Counted from the stretch's first letter, positions 1-9,518 are shown. The stretch is DNA of 64,000 nucleotides from Streptococcus sanguinis SK49 (GCF_000212815.1 NZ_GL890985.1:792798-856797), one strand, 5' to 3'. A program made the numbers and translations. Notes: generated by a model not told the origin, from the sequence alone.

Positions 1-11
1 CAAAAATATAT

Positions 12-29
12 AATGCATAAATATTCAAG
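12..29 (+). promoter_or_regulatory. ARG box upstream of arcA
   Basis: The 18 bases match the Bacillus-type ARG box consensus (CATGAATAAAAATKCAAK) at about 15 positions. The site lies about 80 bp upstream of the arcA -35 element, a place suited to an ArgR-family activator rather than a repressor. ArgR-type regulators activate arc operons in several streptococci, and one is encoded at 6822-7292. Binding is inferred. Confidence 0.6.
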
Positions 30-41
30 AAAACGCTTTAA
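28..41 (+). promoter_or_regulatory. cre-like site 1, arc promoter
   Basis: AGAAAACGCTTTAA matches 12 of 14 positions of the CcpA operator consensus TGWAARCGYTWNCW. It abuts the ARG box at 12-29, so CcpA and the arginine regulator could compete or cooperate here. Confidence 0.5.
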
Positions 42-109
42 AGAAGAATATTATAAAAATAAAAATAGAAAAAAGCAAAGGATTTGGCATTTGCAATGTA
101 GACTTTTTC

Positions 110-138
110 TTGAAAGCGGTAGCATTAAATGCTAGAAT
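110..138 (+). promoter_or_regulatory. arcA promoter with overlapping cre
   Basis: A sigma-A promoter is visible: TTGAAA at 110-115, a 17-bp spacer and TAGAAT at 133-138. The sequence TGAAAGCGGTAGCA at 111-124 matches the cre consensus at 13 of 14 positions and covers the -35, so CcpA bound there should block RNA polymerase. Carbon catabolite repression of the arc operon is known in S. gordonii and S. sanguinis. Transcription should start near 145, leaving a leader of about 50 nt with an AAAGGAGGAT ribosome binding site. Confidence 0.75.
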
Positions 139-195
139 AGTACATGTAAACGGGCTTAGAAAAACCTAAACCGCAAAGAAAAAGGAGGATAGTAG

Positions 196-1425
196 ATGTC
201 TACACATCCAATTCGTGTTTTCTCAGAAATTGGAAAACTGAAAAAAGTTATGTTGCACCGTCCTGGCAAGGAGTTAGAAAACTTGCAGCCGGACTACTTA
301 GAACGTCTTCTTTTTGACGATATTCCTTTTTTGGAGGATGCACAAAAAGAACATGATAACTTTGCTCAAGCGCTTCGTAATGAAGGAGTTGAGGTGCTCT
401 ATCTTGAGCAGCTGGCTGCTGAGTCACTGACTTCTTCAGAAATCCGCGAGCAATTCATCGAAGAATATCTGGAAGAAGCCAATATTCGTGGCCGTGAAAC
501 CAAGAAGGCTATTCGCGAACTGCTCCGTGGTATCAAAGATAACCGAGAGTTGGTTGAAAAAACGATGGCAGGAGTTCAAAAAGTTGAATTGCCAGAAATT
601 CCTGAAGAAGCAAAAGGCTTGACGGACTTGGTGGAATCTGATTATCCATTCGCTATTGATCCAATGCCAAACCTTTACTTCACACGTGACCCATTTGCTA
701 CGATTGGTAATGCTGTATCGCTCAACCACATGTATGCAGATACTCGTAATCGTGAAACTCTCTACGGTAAATACATCTTCAAATATCACCCAGTATACGG
801 TGGAAATGTTGAACTTGTATATAACCGTGAAGAAGATACACGTATCGAAGGTGGGGATGAACTGGTTCTTTCAAAAGATGTGCTGGCGGTTGGTATTTCA
901 CAACGTACAGACGCAGCTTCTATCGAAAAACTCTTGGTCAATATCTTCAAGAAAAATGTTGGCTTCAAGAAAGTTTTGGCTTTTGAATTTGCCAACAACC
1001 GTAAGTTCATGCACTTGGATACTGTCTTCACTATGGTTGACTATGACAAGTTCACGATTCACCCAGAAATCGAAGGCGATCTTCGCGTTTACTCTGTGAC
1101 TTATGTTGATGATAAACTTAAGATTGTTGAAGAAAAAGGTGATTTGGCAGAAATCTTGGCAGAAAACCTTGGTGTAGAAAAAGTTCACCTGATTCGCTGT
1201 GGCGGTGGCAATATCGTAGCTGCTGCGCGTGAGCAGTGGAACGACGGTTCTAACACCTTGACCATCGCACCTGGTGTAGTAGTAGTGTATGATCGTAATA
1301 CAGTTACTAACAAGATTTTGGAAGAATACGGCTTGCGTTTGATCAAGATCCGCGGAAGTGAATTGGTTCGCGGTCGTGGTGGACCACGCTGTATGTCTAT
1401 GCCGTTTGAACGTGAAGAAATTTAG
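196..1425 (+). CDS. arcA: arginine deiminase
   Basis: This enzyme hydrolyses arginine to citrulline and ammonia, the first step of the arginine deiminase pathway, in the cytosol. The 409-residue length is normal for the family. Visible signatures are FTRDP near residue 163, EGGDE near 217, the FMHLDT segment holding the general-base His, and the C-terminal [10 protein letters not shown] motif with the nucleophilic Cys at about 399. The ATG has a strong AAAGGAGG ribosome binding site. It is the first gene of arcABCDT, 50 bp before arcB. The ammonia it releases helps oral streptococci resist acid. Identification is firm. Confidence 0.97.
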   Translation: MSTHPIRVFSEIGKLKKVMLHRPGKELENLQPDYLERLLFDDIPFLEDAQKEHDNFAQALRNEGVEVLYLEQLAAESLTSSEIREQFIEEYLEEANIRGRETKKAIRELLRGIKDNRELVEKTMAGVQKVELPEIPEEAKGLTDLVESDYPFAIDPMPNLYFTRDPFATIGNAVSLNHMYADTRNRETLYGKYIFKYHPVYGGNVELVYNREEDTRIEGGDELVLSKDVLAVGISQRTDAASIEKLLVNIFKKNVGFKKVLAFEFANNRKFMHLDTVFTMVDYDKFTIHPEIEGDLRVYSVTYVDDKLKIVEEKGDLAEILAENLGVEKVHLIRCGGGNIVAAAREQWNDGSNTLTIAPGVVVVYDRNTVTNKILEEYGLRLIKIRGSELVRGRGGPRCMSMPFEREEI

Positions 1426-1475
1426 AAATCCAGTATTTTACTGATACTCAAAGAATAGAAAGAGGAAATAATAGA

Positions 1476-2492
1476 ATGACACATTCAGTATTCCAAGGAC
1501 GTAGCTTCTTAGCAGAAAAAGACTTTAGCCGTGCTGAGTTAGAATACCTTATCGGTCTTTCAGCTCACTTGAAAGATTTGAAAAAACGCAATATTCAACA
1601 CCACTATCTTGCTGGCAAGAATATCGCTCTCTTGTTTGAAAAAACATCTACTCGTACTCGCGCAGCTTTTACAACAGCGGCTATTGACCTGGGAGCACAT
1701 CCAGAATACCTTGGTGCTAACGATATCCAGCTTGGCAAGAAAGAATCTACAGAAGATACTGCTAAAGTATTGGGCCGTATGTTTGACGGGATTGAATTCC
1801 GCGGCTTTAGCCAACGCATGGTAGAAGAATTGGCAGAATTTTCAGGTGTTCCAGTCTGGAATGGTTTGACTGACGAATGGCACCCAACTCAAATGTTGGC
1901 TGACTACTTGACTGTTCAAGAAAACTTTGGCCGTCTGGAAGGCTTGACATTGGTATACTGTGGTGATGGACGTAACAATGTTGCCAACAGCTTGCTGGTA
2001 ACAGGAGCTATACTTGGCGTCAACGTTCACATCTTCTCACCAAAAGAACTCTTCCCAGAAAAAGAAATCGTTGAATTGGCAGAAGGCTTTGCGAAAGAAA
2101 GCGGCGCACGTATCCTCATCACTGAAGATGCTGACGAAGCAGTTAAAGGTGCAGACGTACTTTACACAGACGTTTGGGTATCTATGGGTGAAGAAGATAA
2201 GTTTGCAGAACGCGTTGCCCTCCTCAAACCTTACCAAGTAAACATGGATTTGGTGAAGAAGGCTGATAATGAAAACTTGATTTTCTTGCACTGCTTACCA
2301 GCATTCCACGATACAAATACTGTTTACGGTAAAGATGTCGCTGAAAAATTCGGTGTAGAGGAAATGGAAGTAACAGACGAAGTCTTCCGTAGCAAATATG
2401 CTCGTCATTTTGACCAAGCAGAAAACCGTATGCACACAATCAAAGCGGTTATGGCTGCAACTCTTGGAAACCTCTACATTCCAAAAGTATAA
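1476..2492 (+). CDS. arcB: ornithine carbamoyltransferase, catabolic
   Basis: It phosphorolyses citrulline to ornithine and carbamoyl phosphate, the second step of arginine catabolism. The 338-residue protein has the carbamoyl-phosphate loop STRTR near residue 57, HPTQ near 135 and the FLHCLP motif near 272 that binds ornithine. It follows arcA by 50 bp, with AGAGGAA before the ATG. Biosynthetic ArgF has the same fold, but its place between arcA and arcC points to the catabolic enzyme. No other ornithine carbamoyltransferase is in the window, although argCJBD here makes ornithine. Confidence 0.96.
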   Translation: MTHSVFQGRSFLAEKDFSRAELEYLIGLSAHLKDLKKRNIQHHYLAGKNIALLFEKTSTRTRAAFTTAAIDLGAHPEYLGANDIQLGKKESTEDTAKVLGRMFDGIEFRGFSQRMVEELAEFSGVPVWNGLTDEWHPTQMLADYLTVQENFGRLEGLTLVYCGDGRNNVANSLLVTGAILGVNVHIFSPKELFPEKEIVELAEGFAKESGARILITEDADEAVKGADVLYTDVWVSMGEEDKFAERVALLKPYQVNMDLVKKADNENLIFLHCLPAFHDTNTVYGKDVAEKFGVEEMEVTDEVFRSKYARHFDQAENRMHTIKAVMAATLGNLYIPKV

Positions 2493-2524
2493 TCTTATAT
2501 AAGAAACCGTCTACCAACAGCTAT

Positions 2525-2562
2525 GAGGGCTGCGACTAATAGCTTTAGTCCGGTCCTCTTTT
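2525..2562 (+). terminator. arcB-arcC intergenic hairpin, possible partial terminator
   Basis: A long imperfect hairpin is formed by GAGGGCTG (2525-2532) plus GACTAA (2534-2539) pairing with TTAGTC (2545-2550) plus CGGTCCTC (2551-2558), with one bulged base and a TTTT run after it. Lying inside an operon, it could attenuate arcCDT relative to arcAB, or protect or process the mRNA. Confidence 0.5.
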
Positions 2563-2658
2563 ATATGATAAGAAATGATCATTTTCTTATTGAAAATTAA
2601 ATAATCTACTAAAATAAATTGGAAGCGCATTCATTGAAGCGCATTTAAGGAGAATTTA

Positions 2659-3606
2659 ATGGCAAATCGTAAAATCGTTGTAGCCTTGGGAGGAAATGCC
2701 ATCCTTTCATCTGACCCATCAGCGAAAGCACAGCAGGAAGCCTTGGTGGAAACTGCTAAACACTTGGTGAAATTGATTAAAAACGGGGATGACCTTATCA
2801 TTACCCATGGAAATGGTCCACAGGTAGGGAACTTGCTGCTGCAACAGTTGGCAGCAGACTCTGAAAAGAATCCTGCCTTCCCACTAGACTCTCTTGTGGC
2901 TATGACAGAAGGCAGCATAGGCTTCTGGCTGCAGAATGCTTTGCAAAATGCTCTCTTGGATGAAGGTATCGAAAAGAATGTTGCTTCTGTTGTGACGCAA
3001 GTAGTAGTTGATAAGAACGATCCAGCTTTTGTCAATCTCAGCAAGCCAATCGGTCCTTTCTACTCAGAGGAAGAAGCAAAAGCGGAAGCTGAAAAGAGCG
3101 GAGCGACTTTCAAAGAGGATGCTGGCCGTGGTTGGCGAAAGGTCGTTGCTTCACCAAAACCAGTCGATATCAAGGAAATTGAAACGATCCGTACGCTTTT
3201 GAATCAAGGTCAAGTAGTAGTAGCTGCGGGTGGCGGCGGAATTCCTGTCGTCAAAGAAGAAAATGGCCATCTTACTGGTGTTGAAGCCGTTATTGACAAA
3301 GATTTTGCTTCTCAACGCTTGGCAGAGTTGGTTGATGCTGACCTCTTTATCGTCTTGACGGGTGTGGACTATGTCTTTGTTAACTACAACAAACCAGATC
3401 AAGCAAAGCTGGAGCATGTGAATGTTGCTCAGTTGGAAGAATACATCAAGCAAGAACAATTTGCTCCAGGCAGCATGCTTCCAAAAGTAGAAGCAGCTAT
3501 CGCCTTTGTCAATGGCCGTCCAGAAGGTAAAGCAGTTATCACATCTCTGGAAAATCTTGGTGCTCTGATTGAGTCTGAGAGCGGCACGATTATTGAAAAA
3601 GGCTAG
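2659..3606 (+). CDS. arcC: carbamate kinase
   Basis: It transfers phosphate from carbamoyl phosphate to ADP, making ATP, CO2 and ammonia; this is the energy-yielding last step of the arginine deiminase pathway. The 315-residue protein has the amino-acid kinase fold signatures GGNAIL near residue 11, HGNGPQVGN near 52, AAGGGGIPV near 189 and DKDFAS near 214. It starts 166 bp after arcB, with AAGGAG before the ATG. Identification is firm. Confidence 0.97.
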   Translation: MANRKIVVALGGNAILSSDPSAKAQQEALVETAKHLVKLIKNGDDLIITHGNGPQVGNLLLQQLAADSEKNPAFPLDSLVAMTEGSIGFWLQNALQNALLDEGIEKNVASVVTQVVVDKNDPAFVNLSKPIGPFYSEEEAKAEAEKSGATFKEDAGRGWRKVVASPKPVDIKEIETIRTLLNQGQVVVAAGGGGIPVVKEENGHLTGVEAVIDKDFASQRLAELVDADLFIVLTGVDYVFVNYNKPDQAKLEHVNVAQLEEYIKQEQFAPGSMLPKVEAAIAFVNGRPEGKAVITSLENLGALIESESGTIIEKG

Positions 3607-3732
3607 GCATAGAACTGATTGAAAGTCGATAGCAGCTGAAATCTGTCGCTGCTGCAAGTCTTTTCCTGAAAATCTTTGATTATTTTCAAAAACACTGGCT
3701 TTTTCAATGTTAATATGGTAAAATAAAAACAA

Positions 3733-3746
3733 AGTAAGCGTTTTCT
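3733..3746 (+). promoter_or_regulatory. cre-like site between arcC and arcD
   Basis: AGTAAGCGTTTTCT matches the cre consensus at 13 of 14 positions. It lies 9 bp downstream of a possible -10 (TAAAAT, 3719-3724) whose -35 is weak. CcpA here could act as a roadblock to read-through or to a secondary arcD promoter. Confidence 0.5.
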
Positions 3747-3811
3747 TGTTTGCTCATACAGGGGAATGCAGGTTCGTAACCTCGTTAAAAAATTTTTAGG
3801 AGGGAATACAA

Positions 3812-5323
3812 ATGAGTGAAAAAACAAAAAAAGGGTTTAAGATGCCTTCATCTTACACCGTATTGTTGATAATCATTGCCATTATGGCAGTTCTGACTTG
3901 GATTATCCCAGCAGGGGCTTTTGTAAAAGGTGTTTATCAGCCTCAGCCACAAAATCCACAAGGGATTTGGGATGTCCTGATGGCACCGATTCGTGCAATG
4001 CTGGGTACGCATCCAGAGGAAGGATCCTTGATCAAGGAAACTACTGCAGCGATAGATGTTGCCTTCTTCATCCTCATGGTCGGTGGTTTCCTTGGTGTTG
4101 TCAATGAAACTGGCGCTTTGGATGTGGGAATTGCCTCTATCGTTAAGAAGTACAAGGGTCGCGAAAAGATGCTGATTGTTGTCTTGATGCCTCTCTTTGC
4201 TCTTGGTGGTACTACCTACGGTATGGGTGAGGAAACCATGGCCTTCTATCCGCTTTTGGTACCGGTGATGATGGCGGTTGGTTTTGACAGTCTGACTGGG
4301 GTGGCTATTATCCTGCTTGGTTCGCAAATCGGATGTTTGGCTTCTACGCTAAATCCATTTGCAACGGGTATCGCTTCAGCGACTGCTGGTGTTGGTACCG
4401 GTGAAGGGATTGCTCTCCGTCTTATCTTCTTGTTTGTCATGACAGCTCTCAGTACTTGGTTTGTTTATCGCTATGCGGATAAAATTCAAAAGGATCCGAC
4501 CAAGTCACTGGTTTACAGTACTCGCGAAGAAGATTTGAAACACTTCAACGTTGAAACTTCTTCATCTGTTGAGTCAACACTGAGCAAAAAGCAAAGACTT
4601 GTCTTAGTATTGTTCATTTTGACATTTGTCCTTATGGTATTGAGTTTCATTCCTTGGACAGATCTCGGTATTACTATCTTTAAGGACATCAATACCTGGC
4701 TGACAGGTCTTCCAGTACTCGGTAAGATTGTTGGTTCATCTACTTCCGCACTGGGAACTTGGTACTTCCCAGAAGGAGCTATGCTCTTTGCCTTCATGGG
4801 AATCTTGATTGGTGCTGTTTACGGTCTCAAGGAAGACAAGATTATCTCAGCTTTTATGAACGGTGCAGCTGACCTGCTTAGCGTAGCCCTGATCGTAGCA
4901 ATCGCTCGTGGTATTCAAGTTATCATGAATGACGGTATGATTACAGACACAATTCTCAACTGGGGCAAACAAGGACTCAGCGGTCTGTCATCACAAGTAT
5001 TCATCGTCTTGACCTACATTTTCTACCTGCCAATGTCCTTCCTTATCCCATCATCATCTGGTCTGGCCAGTGCAACTATGGGAATCATGGCTCCGTTGGG
5101 AGAATTTGTCAATGTCAAGGCAAGCTTGATCATCACAGCTTACCAGTCTGCTTCAGGTGTGCTGAACCTAGTTGCTCCAACTTCTGGTATCGTTATGGGA
5201 GCTTTGGCACTCGGACGTATCAATATCGGCACTTGGTGGAAATTTATCGGCAAGCTGATTGTAGCTATCATTGCTATCAGTATTGGTCTCTTACTCCTAG
5301 GAACTTTCTTACCGTTCCTATAA
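3812..5323 (+). CDS. arcD: arginine/ornithine antiporter, YfcC-type
   Basis: This is a polytopic membrane protein of 503 residues with about 12 hydrophobic segments, beginning shortly after a basic N-terminus. Its sequence resembles the YfcC/C4-dicarboxylate-type carrier family, which in streptococcal arc operons serves as the arginine-ornithine exchanger ArcD. The exchange role is inferred mainly from position in the arc operon. A strong AGGAGGG site precedes the ATG. The gap from arcC is 205 bp and holds the cre-like site at 3733. The arcT start follows 22 bp downstream. Confidence 0.88.
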   Translation: MSEKTKKGFKMPSSYTVLLIIIAIMAVLTWIIPAGAFVKGVYQPQPQNPQGIWDVLMAPIRAMLGTHPEEGSLIKETTAAIDVAFFILMVGGFLGVVNETGALDVGIASIVKKYKGREKMLIVVLMPLFALGGTTYGMGEETMAFYPLLVPVMMAVGFDSLTGVAIILLGSQIGCLASTLNPFATGIASATAGVGTGEGIALRLIFLFVMTALSTWFVYRYADKIQKDPTKSLVYSTREEDLKHFNVETSSSVESTLSKKQRLVLVLFILTFVLMVLSFIPWTDLGITIFKDINTWLTGLPVLGKIVGSSTSALGTWYFPEGAMLFAFMGILIGAVYGLKEDKIISAFMNGAADLLSVALIVAIARGIQVIMNDGMITDTILNWGKQGLSGLSSQVFIVLTYIFYLPMSFLIPSSSGLASATMGIMAPLGEFVNVKASLIITAYQSASGVLNLVAPTSGIVMGALALGRINIGTWWKFIGKLIVAIIAISIGLLLLGTFLPFL

Positions 5324-5344
5324 GCTAGAAGCTGAGGTGATTCC

Positions 5345-6682
5345 ATGAAAAATTTTATAACGGAAGAAGTTAAAGAAGATTTTCTTGAATCTTTGAAAAC
5401 AATCGTTTCTTATCCTTCAGTACTGAATGAAGGTCAAAATGGAACACCTTTTGGACAAGCTATCCAAGATGTCCTAGAAAAAACTTTAGAAATCTGTCGG
5501 GGGCTAGGTTTTACAACCTACCTCGACCCTAAAGGTTATTACGGATATGCAGAAATCGGTCATGGAGCTCAGCTCCTGGCCGTTCTCTGTCATTTGGATG
5601 TTGTTCCATCAGGTGATGAGTCGGACTGGCAGACGCCGCCTTTTGAAGCCACTGTCAAAGATGGCTGGATTTTTGGTCGTGGGGTGCAGGACGACAAGGG
5701 ACCTTCCATGGCCGCTCTTTATGCTGTAAAAGCATTGCTGGACAGTGGAGTGGAATTTAAAAAGCGGGTTCGCTTTATCTTTGGTACAGATGAGGAGACA
5801 CTTTGGCGTTGTATGGGTAGATACAACCAGCTAGAAGAGCAGGCTACACTTGGCTTTGCACCAGACTCTTCCTTCCCTTTGACCTATGCTGAGAAGGGGC
5901 TTCTGCAGCTTAAGCTAGAAGGACCTGGCTCTGATACTTTAGAGCTCGAAGCTGGTCAAGCTTTTAATGTCGTTCCTGCCAAGGCTTCCTATTCAGGCAG
6001 CCTACTAGAGTCAGTCGTCACAGGGCTGGAAGATTTAGGCTATGAATATAAGCGAACGGCAGAAGAAGTAACGGTTATCGGCTTGCCTAAGCACGCCAAG
6101 GATGCTGCCCGAGGAATTAACGCCATTATTCGCCTAGCTAAGGTCTTGCAGCCCTTGGATTCGCATCCGGCTCTTGTCTTTCTGGCTCAGGCGGTTGGTG
6201 AAGATGCGACAGGCAGCCATCTCTTTGGGGCTGTGTCTGACGAACAGTCGGGCTTTCTTTCCTTTAATGTTGCCGGTCTTACTTTAACCTCTGACCGCTC
6301 TGAGATTCGGATTGACATGCGGGTTCCGGTCTTGGCAGACAAGGACAAGTTGGTTGAAAAGCTGGCAGAAATAGCCAGTCAATACGAGCTGACCTATCAG
6401 GAGTTTGATTACTTGGCTCCGCTCTATGTACCATTGGACAGTGAGTTGGTCAGCACCCTGATGGCAATTTATCAGGAGAAAACAGGAGACAACAGTCCAG
6501 CTATGTCTTCTGGCGGAGCGACCTTTGCTCGTACGATGCCTAACTGTGTTGCCTTCGGCGCTCTCTTTCCAGGAGCCGACCAGACAGAGCATCAGGTCAA
6601 TGAACGATTGCGCTTAGATGATCTATATCGGGCCATGGATATTTACGCGGAAGCCATTTATCGTTTGGCTACAACACCTTAA
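5345..6682 (+). CDS. arcT: M20-family dipeptidase of the arc operon
   Basis: A 445-residue zinc aminopeptidase/dipeptidase of the M20 (PepV-like) family. Metal-ligand and catalytic motifs are visible: CHLDVVPSGD near residue 81, GRGVQDDKGP near 115, GTDEET near 148 with the Glu pair, a PDSSFP segment near 174, and a late EHQVNE segment carrying the last His. In S. gordonii the fifth arc gene is called arcT. It probably releases arginine from peptides to feed the pathway, but substrate specificity is inferred. It starts 22 bp after arcD and is the last gene before the terminator at 6794. Confidence 0.85.
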   Translation: MKNFITEEVKEDFLESLKTIVSYPSVLNEGQNGTPFGQAIQDVLEKTLEICRGLGFTTYLDPKGYYGYAEIGHGAQLLAVLCHLDVVPSGDESDWQTPPFEATVKDGWIFGRGVQDDKGPSMAALYAVKALLDSGVEFKKRVRFIFGTDEETLWRCMGRYNQLEEQATLGFAPDSSFPLTYAEKGLLQLKLEGPGSDTLELEAGQAFNVVPAKASYSGSLLESVVTGLEDLGYEYKRTAEEVTVIGLPKHAKDAARGINAIIRLAKVLQPLDSHPALVFLAQAVGEDATGSHLFGAVSDEQSGFLSFNVAGLTLTSDRSEIRIDMRVPVLADKDKLVEKLAEIASQYELTYQEFDYLAPLYVPLDSELVSTLMAIYQEKTGDNSPAMSSGGATFARTMPNCVAFGALFPGADQTEHQVNERLRLDDLYRAMDIYAEAIYRLATTP

Positions 6683-6793
6683 ATGCTGACTTTTTAAAAC
6701 CCTCTTCAAATCTTATTTATACTGCCTTGCTCTGGTCAAGTATGGCTTGCTGATTTGCTAATGGGTTTCATTGAGACAAAAATCGTAAATAGA

Positions 6794-6826
6794 AAAAGCT
6801 GAGGTAATGTTGTCTCAGCTTTTATT
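6794..6826. terminator. bidirectional terminator between arcT and argR
   Basis: AAAAGCTGAG (6794-6803) pairs with CTCAGCTTTT (6814-6823) around a 10-nt loop. A-rich sequence on the left and T-rich sequence on the right make it work on both strands. On the minus strand the stem overlaps the argR stop codon. Confidence 0.85.
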
Positions 6827-7292
6827 TACTAAAGAAGAATGGTGGGGTGAATTCCTTGAGCTTCTCAAAGCAGTCAAGAGCCCCTTGATCATCTTCGCAG
6901 ATAATCAGACAGACGTCATCACCGCAGACAGTAGCAACAATCTGTGGCAGCTCTAGAGCGTCTAAGATTGCACCGAAAGATTGAGCCAACCCAGGCAGGG
7001 TTTTCATGACGACTTGATTTTGAACTGGCCGCAGCATGACCAAAGCATCCTCCATATAGAAACGAAGGCGTTTTTCCCAACGGGATGGTGCGATGCTATT
7101 GATGATATAGTAGGAAGTATCGTTCTCACTGACCTTGACCAGATTGAGTGCTTTCATATCTCGTGAAAGAGTGGACTGGGTTACAATGACGCCGTTTGCT
7201 TCCAAATGCTCCTGAAGTTCTTGCTGGGTATGGATTTTTTTCTCCATGATTAAGGAGCGGATAAGACGGTGTCTGCTTTCAATTTTATTCAT
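6822..7292 (-). CDS. arcR: ArgR/AhrC-family arginine regulator (ArcR)
   Basis: The 156-residue protein has the two-domain ArgR layout: an N-terminal winged helix (about 1-70, with the [10 protein letters not shown] recognition region) and a C-terminal oligomerisation and arginine-binding domain with a [10 protein letters not shown] segment near residue 125. ArgR-type proteins bind ARG boxes as hexamers in response to arginine. It is convergent with the arc operon, and the S. gordonii counterpart ArcR activates arc genes. It sits 16 bp downstream of queA on the same strand, with AGGTGA before the ATG, so it is probably co-transcribed with queA. Whether it also controls argCJBD at 24.8 kb is inference. 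Confidence 0.9.
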   Translation of the reverse strand: MNKIESRHRLIRSLIMEKKIHTQQELQEHLEANGVIVTQSTLSRDMKALNLVKVSENDTSYYIINSIAPSRWEKRLRFYMEDALVMLRPVQNQVVMKTLPGLAQSFGAILDALELPQIVATVCGDDVCLIICEDDQGALDCFEKLKEFTPPFFFSK

Positions 7293-7308
7293 AAATTTTC
7301 ACCTATAG

Positions 7309-8337
7309 TTATTTGATAAACATAGCATCACCAAAGCTGAAGAAGCGATAGCGCTCAGCAATAGCGTGTTCATAAGCTTCAAGTGTTAAGGAACGTCCGG
7401 CAAAGGCAGAGACTAACATGACCAGAGTTGACTTGGGCAGGTGGAAGTTGGTTGAAAAAGCATCAACGACCTTCCAATCGTATCCCGGCTTGATAAAAAT
7501 ATTAGTCCAGCCAGAGTCAGCCTGAATCTGACCCTGGAATTTACTGCCAATCGTCTCCAAGGTGCGGATAGATGTCGTGCCGACTGCAATGACACGTCCG
7601 CCATTTGCCTTGACCTGACGCAGTGTCTGGGCAGCTTCCTCGGACAGACTGTAAAATTCGGAGTGCATCTCGTGATCATCTAAGCTGTTTACAGAAACCG
7701 GTCGGAAAGTTCCTAGTCCGACATGAAGGGTTAGATAGACCAACTTGACTCCCTTGGCTGCAATCTGCTCCAATAGCTCCTCTGTGAAATGAAGTCCAGC
7801 AGTTGGCGCAGCAGCAGAGCCGTTTTCTTTGGCATAGACAGTCTGGTAGCGTTCGCGGTCTGCCAGTTTTTCGTGGATATAAGGCGGCAGCGGCATTTCT
7901 CCCAAACTTTCCAAGACTTCTAGGAAAATCCCTTCATAGCCAAAGCGTACGATTCGACCGCCATGGTCAAGCTCCTCTACCACAGTAGCAGTTAAGCGGC
8001 CATCGCCAAAGGAAATGTGAGAACCTACTCTGAGGCGCTTGGCTGGCTTGGCTAGCACTTCCCAATCATCGCCCTGGGTATTTTTGAGTAGCAGCAGCTC
8101 GACATGGCCCCCTGTCTCAGGCTTGATACCATAAAGGCGGGCAGGCAGGACACGTGTATTATTCATAACTAGGGCATCGCCGGGCTGGAGCTGATCAATA
8201 ATCTGGTCAAAGTGCTGGTCGGAGAAGGCTCCCGTTTCTTTATCGACCACAAGTAAGCGGGAAGCATCCCTTTTTTCTAAAGGCGTTTGAGCAATCAGCT
8301 CTTCGGGCAAGTCAAAATCAAAATCAGCGGTATTCAT
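7309..8337 (-). CDS. queA: S-adenosylmethionine:tRNA ribosyltransferase-isomerase
   Basis: QueA transfers and isomerises the ribosyl group of SAM onto preQ1-tRNA, giving epoxyqueuosine at the wobble position of tRNAs with GUN anticodons. The 342-residue length and the [12 protein letters not shown]-terminus, the [14 protein letters not shown] segment, and the [10 protein letters not shown] and THEQ-like middle regions are typical. The start has AAGGAGA eight bases upstream. It lies 9 bp after the 59-aa membrane protein gene and before the arginine regulator; arcR-queA linkage is also reported in S. gordonii. Confidence 0.96.
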   Translation of the reverse strand: MNTADFDFDLPEELIAQTPLEKRDASRLLVVDKETGAFSDQHFDQIIDQLQPGDALVMNNTRVLPARLYGIKPETGGHVELLLLKNTQGDDWEVLAKPAKRLRVGSHISFGDGRLTATVVEELDHGGRIVRFGYEGIFLEVLESLGEMPLPPYIHEKLADRERYQTVYAKENGSAAAPTAGLHFTEELLEQIAAKGVKLVYLTLHVGLGTFRPVSVNSLDDHEMHSEFYSLSEEAAQTLRQVKANGGRVIAVGTTSIRTLETIGSKFQGQIQADSGWTNIFIKPGYDWKVVDAFSTNFHLPKSTLVMLVSAFAGRSLTLEAYEHAIAERYRFFSFGDAMFIK

Positions 8338-8346
8338 TGTATCTCC

Positions 8347-8526
8347 TTATATTGTTTTCATCAGCCAGAGTAGATAGGCAGCGAGTAGAAAGGGACTAGC
8401 TGTAAGCAAGCCGCCCAAAATCAAACTTACAATCTGCCAGCCTGGTTGTTTTTTCATGAGGAAACTCAGGCTGCAGAGTAAGACTCCGACTAAAAATAAA
8501 ATCAATAAAACAATCAGTAAAAACAT
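8347..8526 (-). CDS. 59-aa membrane protein, probably leaderless
   Basis: Read from the ATG at 8526 this encodes 59 residues with two hydrophobic helices (about 2-22 and 32-56) separated by a KKQPGWQ loop. I do not recognise a family function. A longer reading from 8568 is possible, but its first 14 residues lie over the promoter. The extended -10 TGTTATAAT ends 6 nt before the ATG, so transcription should begin at or next to the A of ATG. No ribosome binding site is visible. It is the first gene of a likely transcript with queA and arcR. Confidence 0.6.
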   Translation of the reverse strand: MFLLIVLLILFLVGVLLCSLSFLMKKQPGWQIVSLILGGLLTASPFLLAAYLLWLMKTI

Positions 8527-8532
8527 GTCTCT

Positions 8533-8541
8533 ATTATAACA
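8533..8541 (-). promoter_or_regulatory. extended -10 promoter for the membrane protein-queA-arcR unit
   Basis: On the minus strand TGT-TATAAT reads from 8541 to 8533, a perfect extended -10. No good -35 is present 17 bp upstream. The hexamer ends 6 nt before the ATG at 8526. Confidence 0.65.
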
Positions 8542-8602
8542 CGATTTGCTGCAAAAGGAAGCGAGCATGACTAAAAAGTATGTCTATTTTGCAGACTTTT
8601 TC

Positions 8603-8631
8603 TTGACAAAAATTGGTCTATACCATATAAT
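8603..8631 (+). promoter_or_regulatory. nagB promoter with NagR-type operator
   Basis: A consensus sigma-A promoter: TTGACA (8603-8608), 17-bp spacer, TATAAT (8626-8631). The spacer holds ATTGGTCTATACCAT (8612-8626), a near-perfect inverted repeat like the dre operators bound by GntR-family NagR/DasR. Repression relieved by amino-sugar phosphates is the expected control. Confidence 0.8.
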
Positions 8632-8660
8632 AAAATTAAGAAAAGAAGTGGAGGTAGAAA

Positions 8661-9368
8661 ATGAAAATTATTCAAGTGGAAAACCAAGTAGAAGGTGGAA
8701 AAGTGGCTCTCGAACTGCTCAAGGAAAAACTAGCTCAGGGAGCAAAAACGTTGGGATTAGCTACAGGTAGCAGCCCAGAAGGATTTTACAAGCAGATCGT
8801 TGAGAGTGACCTTGATTTTTCAGAGATATTCAGTGTCAATCTGGATGAATATGTTGGTTTGCAGGAGGACGATCCTCAGTCTTATCGCTATTTCATGAAT
8901 CAGCACCTCTTTAACCAAAAGCCTTTTAAAGAAAGCTTCCTGCCTAATGGCGCAGCGAAAGATTTAGAAGCAGAAGTGGCGCGGTACAATCAGCTTCTCG
9001 CAGAGCATCCTGCTGATTTGCAGATTTTGGGAATTGGTACGAATGGCCATATCGGCTTTAATGAGCCGGGAACTAGTTTTGACAGTCAGACTCACTTAGT
9101 GGATCTGACACCGTCCACCATTCAGTCCAATGCTCGATTCTTCGACAAGATGGAAGATGTTCCGACTCAGGCCATTTCCATGGGGATTGGCAACATTCTC
9201 AATGCTAAGTCCATCATTCTCTTTGCTTACGGTTCAGCTAAGGCCAAGGCTATAGCAGGGACTGTTGAGGGTGAGGTGACGGAGGAGCTGCCTGGCAGTG
9301 CTCTCCAGAAGCATCCAGATGTTGTGATTATCGCTGATAAGGAAGCGCTTAGCTTGTTAAATCACTAA
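8661..9368 (+). CDS. nagB: glucosamine-6-phosphate deaminase
   Basis: NagB converts glucosamine-6-phosphate to fructose-6-phosphate and ammonia, feeding amino sugars into glycolysis. The 235-residue protein has the short Gram-positive form. Visible motifs are [12 protein letters not shown] near residue 32, NLDEYVGL near 60 and [14 protein letters not shown] near 121, with the active-site His and Glu. GTGGAGGT precedes the ATG. It is monocistronic, ending in the hairpin at 9424. Confidence 0.97.
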   Translation: MKIIQVENQVEGGKVALELLKEKLAQGAKTLGLATGSSPEGFYKQIVESDLDFSEIFSVNLDEYVGLQEDDPQSYRYFMNQHLFNQKPFKESFLPNGAAKDLEAEVARYNQLLAEHPADLQILGIGTNGHIGFNEPGTSFDSQTHLVDLTPSTIQSNARFFDKMEDVPTQAISMGIGNILNAKSIILFAYGSAKAKAIAGTVEGEVTEELPGSALQKHPDVVIIADKEALSLLNH

Positions 9369-9423
9369 GATTTTAATGCTATTGCTATAAAACTGGTTTT
9401 GCCAGATAAAAGTCTCTTAATTT

Positions 9424-9450
9424 CCTATCTATTTTTTAGGTAGGATTTTT
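9424..9450 (+). terminator. nagB terminator
   Basis: CCTATCTA (9424-9431) pairs with TAGGTAGG (9437-9444), with one G-U pair, and is followed after one A by five T residues. Confidence 0.75.
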
Positions 9451-9518
9451 AGATTTATGGTTAACTTTGCGTAAAATATGATATACTAGATAGGTATAAT
9501 TGTTCTTTGGAGGATCCT

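Noticed and set aside
8546..8770. 74-codon frame over the nagB promoter and start
   Set aside because: It spans a consensus promoter and NagR operator and overlaps nagB in another frame.
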